Counted from the stretch's first letter, positions 1 to 7,949 are shown. The stretch: 64,000 bases of DNA from Pedobacter punctiformis (GCF_027213715.1 NZ_JAPWGM010000002.1:124001-188000); one strand, 5' to 3'. The notes: generated by a model not told the origin, from the sequence alone. Made by a program: numbers and translations.

Positions 1-10
1 GCATAGTTGA

Positions 11-376
11 TTGTTATTCGGAAAATTAAAATCACTGATAGCTTTCATCTTAAGAAACAGAATTCAAAACGATGTTAATACTTTATATGCCGCTACGACT
101 AAAAATAACACCGCTTATAATTTTGTAAAAGTACCATTAACCAAAAATGATGTAGTTACTACTTACGGTAAAAATTTGGGTAAAGCTTCTTATATTAATT
201 ATTATATCGCCGATAACCGGGTTTTAGTTCCAAATTATAACGATCCTAATGATGCCATAGCAAATGCCATTATTCAAAAATTATATCCCGGTAAAAAGGT
301 TGTAGGGATTGATTGCCGTAACCTATTTGCAAACGGAGGAATGGTTCATTGCGTTACCCAACAACAGCCATTATAA
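11..376 (+). pseudogene. agmatine/peptidylarginine deiminase, C-terminal remnant
   Basis: The reading frame encodes the last ~105 residues of an agmatine deiminase / PAD_porph protein. This family hydrolyses the guanidino group of agmatine or peptidyl-arginine. The family hallmarks are present: VPNYNDPND, VVGIDCRNL and the C-terminal NGGMVHCVTQQQP segment that carries the catalytic cysteine. Full-length members are about 350 residues. Here the frame is closed by TGA at 8-10, and the other two forward frames also hit stops within the first 27 bases, so the rest of the gene cannot join this frame without a frameshift. The only in-frame starts are weak (TTG at 11). I infer a truncated or frameshifted relic. 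The window edge hides whether the 5' part exists upstream. Confidence 0.72.
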
Positions 377-379
377 GTT

Positions 380-402
380 GAAGATTCTTGTAAAGAATCT
401 TC
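380..402 (+). terminator. hairpin after the deiminase remnant
   Basis: A perfect 10-bp inverted repeat (GAAGATTCTT / AAGAATCTTC) with a 3-base loop starts 4 bases after the deiminase stop codon. There is no long T run, so termination strength is uncertain. Confidence 0.5.
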
Positions 403-502
403 AAAATTACAACTTTAATAGAATGCCCTTAATTTAACTTAGTTGATAACTATTTTAAAATCTTTATTTAGAAGATTGTATTTTGGCTAAAAGCTATTGA
501 AC

Positions 503-1666
503 ATGCCTGAAATTGTCAAAAAATTTAAAATCTTAATTGCTTCGCCATCTGATGTTATAGATGAGCGTGAATCGATTGTCGAAATAGTTAGTGAATTAAA
601 TCAAACATATGGAAACAGAAATAACATTATCATTGAACTAATAAAATGGGAGACACATTCTGCCCCTGGAGTATCAACCTCTGATACTCAAAGTCTGATA
701 GATCATGATCTTGGTAAAGATTATGATTTATTTGTTGGGATTCTATGGAAGAAGTTTGGTACAAAAACTCAAAAGTATGATTCCGGTACAGAACAGGAAT
801 TTAGAAATGTTTATGAACGCTTTCTTCAACATCCTGAATCGGTTCAGATTCTTTTTTATTTTAAGATGGCTTCTGTCCCAATGGAAGATATCAATATTGA
901 CCAAATATCAAAAATACAGTCTTTTAAGAATGATCTAGGCGAAATGGGAGTTTTTTATTGGCAATACAATACGATACAGGATTTTCAACAATTTCTTCGT
1001 ATTCATATTCCCAGGAGGATAGATCATTTAAATAAATTAAATGAAAAAATGATTGAAATAGAACCAATTGAGTCTTATAGTTCTAATGTTTTAGAAAACA
1101 TTATTAATGATGAAGAAGAACTTGGTATTTTCGAATTAAATGAAATAATAGAGGAATCTTTCAATCATTCATCTGAATCAATTAAGCGAATAACCGCTGC
1201 TACAGATTGGATTAGTGATGAGATGATAAAAAAAGCAAAAGAACTGGATAAGTTGAATGCAAAAGGTGACATAGCAAGAAAAATTTTAAGCGATTGGTAC
1301 GAAAGATCAGCGAAAATGATGGTTGATTTTTCTAGTAGATTAGAACCTGAAATTCCTATATTTCGATCAAACTTTGAAGAAGGAGCAAATGCAATTTCTA
1401 ATCTCATCATTTTATATGACCAAGGAGATGGTTTGTTCGACAATCAAAAAGAAGAAGTTAAACAATCCGTAATAGGCTTAGCAAAATCAATTGAATCTGG
1501 TTTAGATGGTATGGAATCTTTTTTACAGTCAATAAGTAAGCTGCCAAGAGTACAGAAAGACTTTAATAAGGCTCGGAGAAGTGTAGAAGCTGCTGTTTTT
1601 GAAATCATATCCTCAATGAAAGTAAATCGTGATCTTTTGGTTGAAGTATTAAAAAACATCCAGTAA
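503..1666 (+). CDS. DUF4062 domain protein with helical C-terminal region
   Basis: Predicted cytoplasmic protein of 387 residues. The N-terminal ~125 residues match the DUF4062 pattern: an opening strand with IASPSDVIDERE (about 12-23), a central DLFVGILWKKFGT (about 75-87) and TEQEF (about 95-99). DUF4062 is a Rossmann/TIR-like domain often found at the N terminus of signalling or NTPase proteins, including candidate defence proteins; that link is general knowledge and is not shown here. The remaining ~250 residues are charged and predicted helical, with no P-loop or membrane segment. I chose ATG 503 over TTG 497 two codons upstream. The gene stands alone between a deiminase relic and a strong palindrome, and its AT-rich, Lys/Glu-rich coding differs a little from its neighbours. 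Its biochemical function is unknown. Confidence 0.7.
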   Translation: MPEIVKKFKILIASPSDVIDERESIVEIVSELNQTYGNRNNIIIELIKWETHSAPGVSTSDTQSLIDHDLGKDYDLFVGILWKKFGTKTQKYDSGTEQEFRNVYERFLQHPESVQILFYFKMASVPMEDINIDQISKIQSFKNDLGEMGVFYWQYNTIQDFQQFLRIHIPRRIDHLNKLNEKMIEIEPIESYSSNVLENIINDEEELGIFELNEIIEESFNHSSESIKRITAATDWISDEMIKKAKELDKLNAKGDIARKILSDWYERSAKMMVDFSSRLEPEIPIFRSNFEEGANAISNLIILYDQGDGLFDNQKEEVKQSVIGLAKSIESGLDGMESFLQSISKLPRVQKDFNKARRSVEAAVFEIISSMKVNRDLLVEVLKNIQ

Positions 1667-1696
1667 CACACTTTTAAGTGAACTCATTTATAATAA

Positions 1697-1738
1697 GATA
1701 AACGTTAAGTTGGTGCACATATCAACTTAACGTTTATC
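1697..1738. terminator. 16-bp perfect inverted repeat
   Basis: GATAAACGTTAAGTTG (1697-1712) and its exact complement (1723-1738) flank a 10-base loop, 30 bases after the DUF4062 stop. It would form a very stable RNA hairpin. There is no T tract on the + side, so it could be a terminator, an mRNA 3' stabiliser or an element end. Confidence 0.6.
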
Positions 1739-1760
1739 GATTAGTAACATCCTTCACGTT

Positions 1761-1844
1761 TAATATTCTCGCTTCCTCAACTTGTATTCTAGCTTCTGCA
1801 ATTAGTATTCTAGCTTCTGCAATTAGTATTCTTGCTTTCGCAAT
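1761..1844. repeat. four 21-bp tandem repeats
   Basis: Four consecutive 21-bp units have start points 1761, 1782, 1803 and 1824. The middle two are nearly identical (core AGTATTCTAGCTTCTGCAAT) and the outer two are diverged. Because 21 bp is seven codons, the minus strand reads as a heptad peptide (I-A-E-A-R-I-L), but a stop directly precedes it and there is no start codon, so it is not a gene as it stands. Confidence 0.75.
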
Positions 1845-1860
1845 TTATATAACCCTTTTT

Positions 1861-1922
1861 GTCATGCTGAGATGCGAAGCATCTCCAGGCAATAGAAAAG
1901 CATAAACGCTTATTGCCTCAGG
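1861..1922. repeat. REP-like palindromic element
   Basis: The segment begins GTCATGCTGAG and contains two nested hairpins: GAGATGC/GCATCTC (1869-1885, 3-base loop) and AGGCAATA/TATTGCCT (1887-1894 with 1911-1918). The same opening motif recurs at 28598-28640, and variants occur at 4642-4668, 23761 and 32087. Confidence 0.6.
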
Positions 1923-1946
1923 ATACCAACTTTTTGCATCACTACA

Positions 1947-3065
1947 CTATTTAAAAGCAGTTTTTAACTGTGCTGCGGCAAATGCCTGCGCCTGTTTAGC
2001 CTCGGGTACTAAAGCCGCCATGCCAAAAAACTCGTGGGTTACGCCTTCGTAATTTTTGTGGTCAACCTTTACACCAGCTTCCTTTAGTTTATTGGTTAGC
2101 ATTATACCATCATTATTTAAGGGATCTATTTCGGCCGTAATTAAGGTAGTAGGCGGTAAACCCTTTAAATTTGCATTTACTAATGATATTTTCGGATCCT
2201 GCGCTTCCAGTTCGCTGTTTAAATACTGCTGAGTAAACCAACCCATCATCGCTTTATTTAAAGGTTTAGCATGAGCATACATTTTATAGGATTCTGTTTC
2301 CATATTGGCCTGGGCAATTGGATAAATCAAAACCTGATGCACAGGAATCATAATGTGTTTATCACGGGCCATAATGGATACGTTAGCAGCCAGATTAGCG
2401 CCAGCGCTTTCGCCGGCAACAGCAATTTTAGCCGGATCAGCCTTTAAGTTTACCGCATTTTTAACGGCCCATTCATAAGCAGCAAAAGCATCATTATGTG
2501 CTGTCGGAAATTTATTTTCAGGTGCTAAACGATAAGCAACAGCAATAACCACTGCGCCAGCCTGTTCTGCCAAAGCTTGTGCAGATGCATTATAAGCGTC
2601 GAGGTTAGCCATAACAAAGCCGCCACCATGGTAATAAACAATTAAAGGAAAAGGCTCTTCAGCAGCTCTGGGAGTATAAATCCTTACATGTATTTTTGCA
2701 CCGTTTACCTCAATATCTTTCCCGGTGGTATCTACTTTTGAGCTGGGGAGCACAATGTTATTCTCTTTAAGCAAATCCATTACCGCATCAGCAGGTGTAT
2801 GGTTTTTACGGGCATCAGTGGCATTTAACTGCTCAGTAGGTTTATCGCCATAGCTGTTCAATTTTTCCATTACCGCCTGCATTTCGGGTTTAATGGTTTT
2901 GCCCCATTCAGGTGCAGGTCCGGCAGGTTTTACGGATACAAATTTTGCGGTGTCTTTTATGGTCGTATCCCGGTCAGTATCGTTTTTTATTCCATTTGTA
3001 CAAGCAGAAAACAGGATTCCAACCATTAAAATGGTTACGTTAATTTTAATGAAATTGATTTTCAT
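1947..3065 (-). CDS. alpha/beta hydrolase (HSL-family esterase) lipoprotein
   Basis: Carboxylesterase of the hormone-sensitive-lipase group (alpha/beta hydrolase fold 3), which hydrolyses short acyl esters. The 372-residue protein starts with a lipoprotein signal (hydrophobic stretch ending in LFSAC, Cys at about 22), so it is probably anchored in the envelope. The oxyanion-hole motif HGGGF lies at 146-150 and the nucleophile elbow GESAG at 218-222 (Ser220). The remaining triad residues are probably Asp314 (EIDPL) and His344 (VTHEFF). A linker of about 80 residues sits between the lipobox and the catalytic domain. The gene is monocistronic, and its stop lies downstream of the repeat cluster at 1761-1922. 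The natural substrate cannot be deduced. Confidence 0.88.
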   Translation of the reverse strand: MKINFIKINVTILMVGILFSACTNGIKNDTDRDTTIKDTAKFVSVKPAGPAPEWGKTIKPEMQAVMEKLNSYGDKPTEQLNATDARKNHTPADAVMDLLKENNIVLPSSKVDTTGKDIEVNGAKIHVRIYTPRAAEEPFPLIVYYHGGGFVMANLDAYNASAQALAEQAGAVVIAVAYRLAPENKFPTAHNDAFAAYEWAVKNAVNLKADPAKIAVAGESAGANLAANVSIMARDKHIMIPVHQVLIYPIAQANMETESYKMYAHAKPLNKAMMGWFTQQYLNSELEAQDPKISLVNANLKGLPPTTLITAEIDPLNNDGIMLTNKLKEAGVKVDHKNYEGVTHEFFGMAALVPEAKQAQAFAAAQLKTAFK

Positions 3066-3246
3066 AGGTTTAATTATTGATTTCGGTAAATTCTATTTCT
3101 ATAACGTTATCAGGTAGATAAGTGTTTTAATGACAGCACGAATTTCAGAATTTAATCAATTTAAAAACTTCTTTAATCATTAGGTTGTTTTAACATAAGC
3201 AACATAAAACGAACTCCATCAGATTTTAACCAAAAGACATTTAAAA

Positions 3247-3399
3247 ATGAAAAATTCAAAAACATCAGCAGAAAACAGCAAAGCTACGGCACCTAAAAAT
3301 GCCAAAGCAAAAGGAGCAGATGATCAGGTAACATCAGCCAAGGATGCTAAAAAAGTAAGTGTTACCAAAAAGGAACCCGTCAAACATAAAAAACCTTAA
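3247..3399 (+). CDS. small Lys/Ala-rich basic protein
   Basis: An open frame of 50 residues runs from ATG 3247 to TAA 3397-3399. The composition is extreme: lysine, alanine, serine and threonine dominate, there are no aromatic residues, and it ends KKEPVKHKKP. It is predicted to be disordered, strongly basic at its C terminus and cytoplasmic. I recognise no family. Such short K/A-rich proteins resemble the tails of histone H1-like proteins, and an Hc1-type gene lies 1 kb downstream, but a DNA-binding role is only a guess. The next small gene starts 26 bases after its stop, so the two may share a transcript. There is no Shine-Dalgarno sequence, which is normal in this phylum. Confidence 0.55.
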   Translation: MKNSKTSAENSKATAPKNAKAKGADDQVTSAKDAKKVSVTKKEPVKHKKP

Positions 3400-3425
3400 T
3401 TAAAATAGCACGCCACATCCCCAAT

Positions 3426-3609
3426 ATGATTGCAGACACAAATAACGTTAACCATTTTTATAATAAGGTAACAGAAGTTTTTAACAAAACTTACTTTAAA
3501 TGCTTGGGGCCAGGCTCACGGATTTACCGATACTAAGCTTAATTTTCAAAAAGAGCTATTGAAAAACCTAAAAGTCAGTGGAATTAAATTACCCGGAATG
3601 CCAGATTAA
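3426..3609 (+). pseudogene. small protein gene with a +1 frameshift
   Basis: From ATG 3426 the frame reads about 18 plausible residues (MIADTNNVNHFYNKVTEV) and then runs to a stop at 3534. The +1 frame continues as protein-like sequence (LNAWGQAHGFTDTKLNFQ ... IKLPGMPD) to TAA 3607-3609. Removing one T from the five-T run at 3478-3482 joins both halves into a 60-residue helical protein. I do not recognise the family. Either the gene is inactivated in this strain, or the extra T is a homopolymer sequencing error, or the site is slippery. Its end overlaps the convergent response-regulator gene by 4 bases. Confidence 0.55.
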
Positions 3610-4004
3610 TGGCTGCTTTTTTTTAGCAGAGCATAAATTTTATCCATTAGCTCGTCAATGTTAAAAGGCTTGGCCATAAAGTCATCCGCGGCAACTTCAT
3701 CAAGCATATAATTAGTAGCATTATAGCGGGCTGAAATCATAAGCACAGGCGTGTGTGCAATAGAAACATCGGCTCTTAAATGCTTTAGCAATATCCTTCC
3801 ATCAGTGTCAGGCAGCATAATATCCATGATAATTACATCAGGATTAAGTTCGTTTACGTGATTAATAAAATCAGCACCCTTATTTAAACCTACAACATTA
3901 AAAGCCTCACTTTCAAGAATAAGTGTAATTACATCTAAAATTGCATGGTTATCTTCAACCACTAAAATATTTTTCTTCGCCAAGGGATTTTTAATTTGGA
4001 GCAA
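3606..4004 (-). CDS. single-domain response regulator (receiver domain)
   Basis: CheY-like receiver domain with no output domain, 132 residues. It carries the acidic pair in VVEDNH (Glu/Asp near 16-17), the phospho-acceptor aspartate in IIMDIMLPDTDG (about 60), the Thr/Ser position in LMISAR and the invariant lysine in AKPF (about 114). A partner histidine kinase would phosphorylate the Asp; none is encoded nearby, so this is an orphan regulator that presumably acts by protein-protein contact. The only upstream start is TTG 4004; no ATG is available in frame, so the exact start is uncertain. It ends tail-to-tail with the frameshifted small gene. Confidence 0.9.
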   Translation of the reverse strand: MLQIKNPLAKKNILVVEDNHAILDVITLILESEAFNVVGLNKGADFINHVNELNPDVIIMDIMLPDTDGRILLKHLRADVSIAHTPVLMISARYNATNYMLDEVAADDFMAKPFNIDELMDKIYALLKKSSH

Positions 4005-4380
4005 ATATATAATAAAATACAGATTAGAGGAGGCTGTTGAAACAACTATCAGGAGTAAATGGCTAAACGGAAAACCGCTGCTTTAATACGAAATGAAAGT
4101 GCTGCTAATGGTGCTTAGCTTGCTTGCATATTCTGCGTAAAGGCAACATTTTATAATGCAATAAATTGATTAAATAAGCTCAAATAAAGAGGGGATAATG
4201 GCCGAATTTTTAAAGTGAAATTTTAAAAAATACTGTTATTATAGTTGTAGGGGCATGTTGACAGCTTAAAAATGTGCAAAACTTATTCCAAATAAATGTT
4301 AAGTTTCGCTTGTTAATTCAAGGTAAATATGTATTATTGAAAAAAATAAATTTTTTAAACCTTAAAAACATCAATTAGCG
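4005..4380. other. 376-bp intergenic region
   Basis: AT-rich gap between the response regulator and the Hc1-like gene, which are transcribed divergently. I found no convincing ORF, tRNA or hairpin. It must carry the promoters for both genes, but no clear TAnnTTTG box is visible. Confidence 0.5.
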
Positions 4381-4560
4381 ATGGAAAAATTCTCAAAAGT
4401 TAAAGCTGCAGTTGCTGCTATTGAAGCAGATGTAGAAAAATTTTATAATGCTGGCAATGCAGCTGCTGGTACTCGTGTGCGTAAAGCAATGCAAGATCTT
4501 AAAGTTTTAGCACAAGAAATCCGTGCAGAAGTAACTGACAAGAAAAACTCTGGAAAATAA
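4381..4560 (+). CDS. Hc1 (histone H1-like) family protein
   Basis: A 59-residue protein from ATG 4381. It matches the short Bacteroidota members of the chlamydial histone H1-like Hc1 family: an N-terminal helix beginning MEKFSKVK, the core FYNAGNAAAGTRVRKAMQDL (21-40), then LKVLAQEIRAEV and a Lys-rich end. Chlamydial Hc1 compacts DNA; the role of the short Bacteroidota versions is less clear, and the protein is presumed nucleoid-associated. It is monocistronic, followed by a textbook bidirectional terminator 18 bases after its stop, which suggests an abundant independent transcript. The antisense frame over this gene is a shadow. Confidence 0.85.
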   Translation: MEKFSKVKAAVAAIEADVEKFYNAGNAAAGTRVRKAMQDLKVLAQEIRAEVTDKKNSGK

Positions 4561-4578
4561 TATTTCGCGAGTAGAAAC

Positions 4579-4609
4579 AAAAAGGGTTCCGGATACCGGA
4601 ACCCTTTTT
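4579..4609. terminator. bidirectional rho-independent terminator
   Basis: Perfect 14-bp stem (AAAAAGGGTTCCGG, loop ATA, CCGGAACCCTTTTT) directly after the Hc1-like gene. A/T tracts on both sides allow it to act in either direction. Confidence 0.92.
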
Positions 4610-4641
4610 GCGTTTTATGGTGAATTGTAATCATCCAAAAT

Positions 4642-4668
4642 CGTCATCCTGAACTCGTTTCAGGATCT
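4642..4668. repeat. REP-like palindrome
   Basis: GTCATCCTGAA followed by its inverted copy TTCAGGATCT, an 8-bp stem (4646-4653 with 4659-4666) and a 5-base loop. It belongs to the same loose family as the elements at 1861 and 28598. Confidence 0.5.
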
Positions 4669-4782
4669 TTTAATATATAAAGTAATGAAAATAAATCCCT
4701 TTAAAAAGATAAAGCTCCCCATCGCGGAGAGCATTTATCCAACTAACAAAACATATTTTCAAATATTGAGCACATTAATTTA

Positions 4783-5847
4783 TCAGGCTTTTTTAACCAG
4801 TTTGTATTCCATAACCGGCTTACCACGGGTACCACCATCGTTAGAAATAAAACTTACAAATTTTAATTTATAAACGTTTCCGGCACCATCCTTAACCGCG
4901 TAAAAACGATCTGTTTTTACACCTAAGGTTCCACCAGAAGTAATTCTCCAGTTACCTGCAATTACATCACGTTCAGATTTAAAGGTTACCGAAGAAATGT
5001 CTGATTCTTTAAAGTCTGCATAACTTACTTTCGAAGTCAGCACTTCTCCGGCCTGAACGCCAGCAATAAAGTTTAAAATTACAAAGTCAGAAAAAGTATA
5101 AGGAATGGTTTCAGACGCTTTGTAAGTAGATAAAGACCATTCAATATCCCAATCTGCTTTTGCAGGCTCAACATTTACGGGGCCATTTACAAAAGAAACT
5201 GCTTTAAAGTTATAATTAGCATCTTTTGCTACCACTAAAGTTTTAAAGGTAGTTTCGTTAATTTTAGCGTATTGTAAAGTATAACCATTTCCGCTTCTTA
5301 AAACACGTACTTTTTGCCATCCTCTGTTTTCTGTAAAGCCAGCTGCACCACGATTTATGATATAAACTTTGTTCGCCGCATCAGTTGCAGAAACCTCTTT
5401 AATTACGGTTCCGCTTAAATATGCAGATTTTGTGCCACTTACGGCATCAACCAAGCCAAAACCACCAGCACCTTGGCCTAAGGCTAATGCAGCACTTGTT
5501 GCCAAAGCAGTTGTATCTGCAGCGGTTACCTGGTTTAAATCTGTTTTATCCAGGGCAATAGCTGTTGCTCCGGCTGTGTGGTTTAAAATTACCCGGAATT
5601 CATCACCGCTGTAGAAACCTAAATCCCATGATGCTCTTGCCACAGAAGTTTGTTTGTCTTTACTAAAATCTACATAAACACTGTTTCCAGCACTGCTTCC
5701 AGCTTCAGCGCCAATTAAACCATTTAATGTTAATGTACTTCCATCTGATGGTGGAACAACAATAACAGGTTCGCTGCTGTCTTTTTTACAAGCAGTAAAA
5801 GTGGCTGCAACAATAGCCATTGCGATAATCGAGTTAAATTTATTCAT
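4783..5847 (-). CDS. hmuY: HmuY-family heme-binding lipoprotein
   Basis: HmuY proteins capture heme at the cell surface and pass it to a TonB-dependent receptor. This one has 354 residues. It has a lipoprotein signal (FTACKK, Cys20) and then two copies of the HmuY-type WD signature: ASWDLGFYSGDEFRVI at about 73-88 and ADWDIEWS near 230. The C-terminal region contains DRFYAVKDGAGNVYKLKF, typical of the family. It lies directly downstream of a TonB receptor on the same strand (29-base gap), so the two are almost certainly one operon, regulated with the divergent AraC-type gene. Whether it binds heme or another iron ligand cannot be read from the sequence. The family call is firm. Confidence 0.85.
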   Translation of the reverse strand: MNKFNSIIAMAIVAATFTACKKDSSEPVIVVPPSDGSTLTLNGLIGAEAGSSAGNSVYVDFSKDKQTSVARASWDLGFYSGDEFRVILNHTAGATAIALDKTDLNQVTAADTTALATSAALALGQGAGGFGLVDAVSGTKSAYLSGTVIKEVSATDAANKVYIINRGAAGFTENRGWQKVRVLRSGNGYTLQYAKINETTFKTLVVAKDANYNFKAVSFVNGPVNVEPAKADWDIEWSLSTYKASETIPYTFSDFVILNFIAGVQAGEVLTSKVSYADFKESDISSVTFKSERDVIAGNWRITSGGTLGVKTDRFYAVKDGAGNVYKLKFVSFISNDGGTRGKPVMEYKLVKKA

Positions 5848-5876
5848 GTCTCTTTTTTTAGTATTATATTATTTAT

Positions 5877-7949
5877 TTAAAATTTGCTCCAGTTATAAGT
5901 TAAACCAAGAATATACGAACGCCCATAAGTATATGGCACAGAAGTGCCGCCTGTACTGTGTGCCCCGCCTGTTGCGGTAGATGTATTGGTTAATTGAGTT
6001 ACATTGAACAGGTTTTTTACACCAGCATTGATGTTTAAACCTTTATATAGTTTTTTACTAATCATTAAATCGGCCAGGTTAAAGGCACCAACTTCGCCCA
6101 GCGTGGCACTTTGAGAATTATTTGCGGTTGATAACTGATAACTTGGTTTTTTACCCACATATTTATAAAAAATGCTTATGGTTCCGTTAATTTCAGAGAA
6201 ACTGTAGGTAACGTTTGCATTTATTTCAGCACTCCAAACAAAATCAGGAATATCCAGTGAAGGCACATCCTCTAATATTTCATTATAGTTTCCGATATAA
6301 GAGAAACCCAGTGAAGCTTGCACATTTTTGAAAACTAAGGTGTTTTCTAACGTTCCACCAGTTGTTTTAGATTTAGATACATTAAGGAGTGTGGTAATCT
6401 GAGAATTTTGAGGATCAAAGGCAAAGATGATTCTGTTTTTATATTGAGTGTAGAATCCCGAAAGGGTAGAACGGAATTGTAAATCCTTTTCCTGTATACC
6501 CGCCCACGCTAATGAGCCATTAAAACTGTTGGATTGTTCGGCTTTTAAATTGGGATTACCATAAATGTTATGACTTGCATCTACAAAATCGTAATAAAGT
6601 TCACGCAGGGCAGGTGCACGGAAGCCACGGGCGTAAGAAAGACGTAAGTCCAAATTTTTGGTTAAACTAAATTTCGTGTTTAAAGAGGGCACAAGAGGGG
6701 CGTCGTAAACAGAGTTTTTGATTACCCTGATTCCCGGGCGGATGTTGATGCCTTTTGCCGGTTTAATTTCAGAAGATAAAAAGAACGCATAATCATTAAT
6801 GACAGGTGTTCCTGCTATTCTTGCTCCACTTGCTGCATCGCGGTTAAACTCAAAACCAGGCTGAAAAGAAATGTATGGATTAGGTACATACTGCGCTGTA
6901 GTTCTGAAAATGGTTGAATTAAATTTGGCTACATCCTGTTCGCCGGGCGCATCCGTTAATGCTTCTGTACTGGTTGTAAAATCATGAATTACCGTACGGG
7001 TTCCTCTTTTTAAATTGGTATAACCTGCAATAGCCGTAAACCGAAGTTTAGGATTTAAGCGCCACTCTGATTGTATCTGTTGCGTATACCGGTTGGTGGT
7101 ATAGCTTTGAAACTTAGCTTTATAATTATTAGGATTTATGCCGCCACGAACATCAATGGTTTCATTTAAACCATCCAAACGGTACCAAATATTAAAGTTT
7201 TCATTTCTATACCCAATTTTGGTATTGCCCAGCCATTGTTCTTTAGGTTTCCATCGATTGGTTTCTGATTCAACTTCATCAATAGTAGCCGTTTTGGAGG
7301 CCAGGTTCCAGCCACTAAAATCATTGTGGGTAAAACCAGCTAATGCACTCCAGCCTTTATTTTGCCAGCTTCCCGTTACATTTTGCATGTGTTGTCCTTT
7401 GCCACTGAAAGCAGCATATTCATTTCCTGCAGTTTCTTCCTGTATTCTGGCCGCTAAATTTAATAAAGCTTTGCTTGCACCTTTGGTAATGATGTTAATT
7501 ACACCAGCTAAGGCATCAGATCCGTAAACAACCGACATTGGGCCTTCAATAATTTCAATGCGATCAATAGTATTAATATCAATCTGATTTAAGCTTTCAC
7601 GGGTGTCCGAACGATCAATCATTGGCACACCGTCCAATAATATTTTTATATTTCTGCCACTCATCCCCATTAACTGCACATCAGTTGTACCCAGAGTTAA
7701 ATCGTTGCTAAAACGGAATCCTAATTCCGTATTTAAAATCTGCTGTACATTTGTAGCCGCTCTTAATCTTATTTTTTCTGAATTTATAGTACGAACGTTG
7801 TAAACAGAGTTTTTTAAAGATTGCGGACCAAACTGCCCCGTAATCACTACATCTTTCAAATCGTTTGCCTTAGCGGTATCTACTCTTACATCCTGACCCA
7901 AAGCAACAAATCCACTTAATACAAAGGCAATTGATAAATATATTTTCAT
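5877..7949 (-). CDS. TonB-dependent outer-membrane receptor (HmuR-like)
   Basis: Receptor of 690 residues that would import heme or a siderophore using TonB energy. It has a signal peptide (cleavage near ALGQ), then a plug domain at about 30-155 with the TonB-box-like DLKDVVITGQ, ILLDGVPM, and IEIIEGPMSVVYGSDALAGVINIIT. The rest is a 22-strand-type barrel ending in an aromatic residue (SYILGLTYNWSKF). It lacks the long N-terminal carboxypeptidase-like domain of SusC proteins, which fits a metal/heme receptor. It is the first gene of the receptor-HmuY operon. The 102-bp promoter is shared with the divergent AraC-type regulator. Confidence 0.9.
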   Translation of the reverse strand: MKIYLSIAFVLSGFVALGQDVRVDTAKANDLKDVVITGQFGPQSLKNSVYNVRTINSEKIRLRAATNVQQILNTELGFRFSNDLTLGTTDVQLMGMSGRNIKILLDGVPMIDRSDTRESLNQIDINTIDRIEIIEGPMSVVYGSDALAGVINIITKGASKALLNLAARIQEETAGNEYAAFSGKGQHMQNVTGSWQNKGWSALAGFTHNDFSGWNLASKTATIDEVESETNRWKPKEQWLGNTKIGYRNENFNIWYRLDGLNETIDVRGGINPNNYKAKFQSYTTNRYTQQIQSEWRLNPKLRFTAIAGYTNLKRGTRTVIHDFTTSTEALTDAPGEQDVAKFNSTIFRTTAQYVPNPYISFQPGFEFNRDAASGARIAGTPVINDYAFFLSSEIKPAKGINIRPGIRVIKNSVYDAPLVPSLNTKFSLTKNLDLRLSYARGFRAPALRELYYDFVDASHNIYGNPNLKAEQSNSFNGSLAWAGIQEKDLQFRSTLSGFYTQYKNRIIFAFDPQNSQITTLLNVSKSKTTGGTLENTLVFKNVQASLGFSYIGNYNEILEDVPSLDIPDFVWSAEINANVTYSFSEINGTISIFYKYVGKKPSYQLSTANNSQSATLGEVGAFNLADLMISKKLYKGLNINAGVKNLFNVTQLTNTSTATGGAHSTGGTSVPYTYGRSYILGLTYNWSKF

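Noticed and set aside
1761-1844. possible CRISPR array
   Set aside because: The units are contiguous 21-mers with no spacers and no cas genes nearby.
4005-4380. possible hidden gene or RNA in the long gap
   Set aside because: Only a 19-codon frame was found; no stable structure.
4443-4634. 63-codon minus-strand ORF
   Set aside because: Antisense to the Hc1-like gene and its terminator; composition is that of a shadow.
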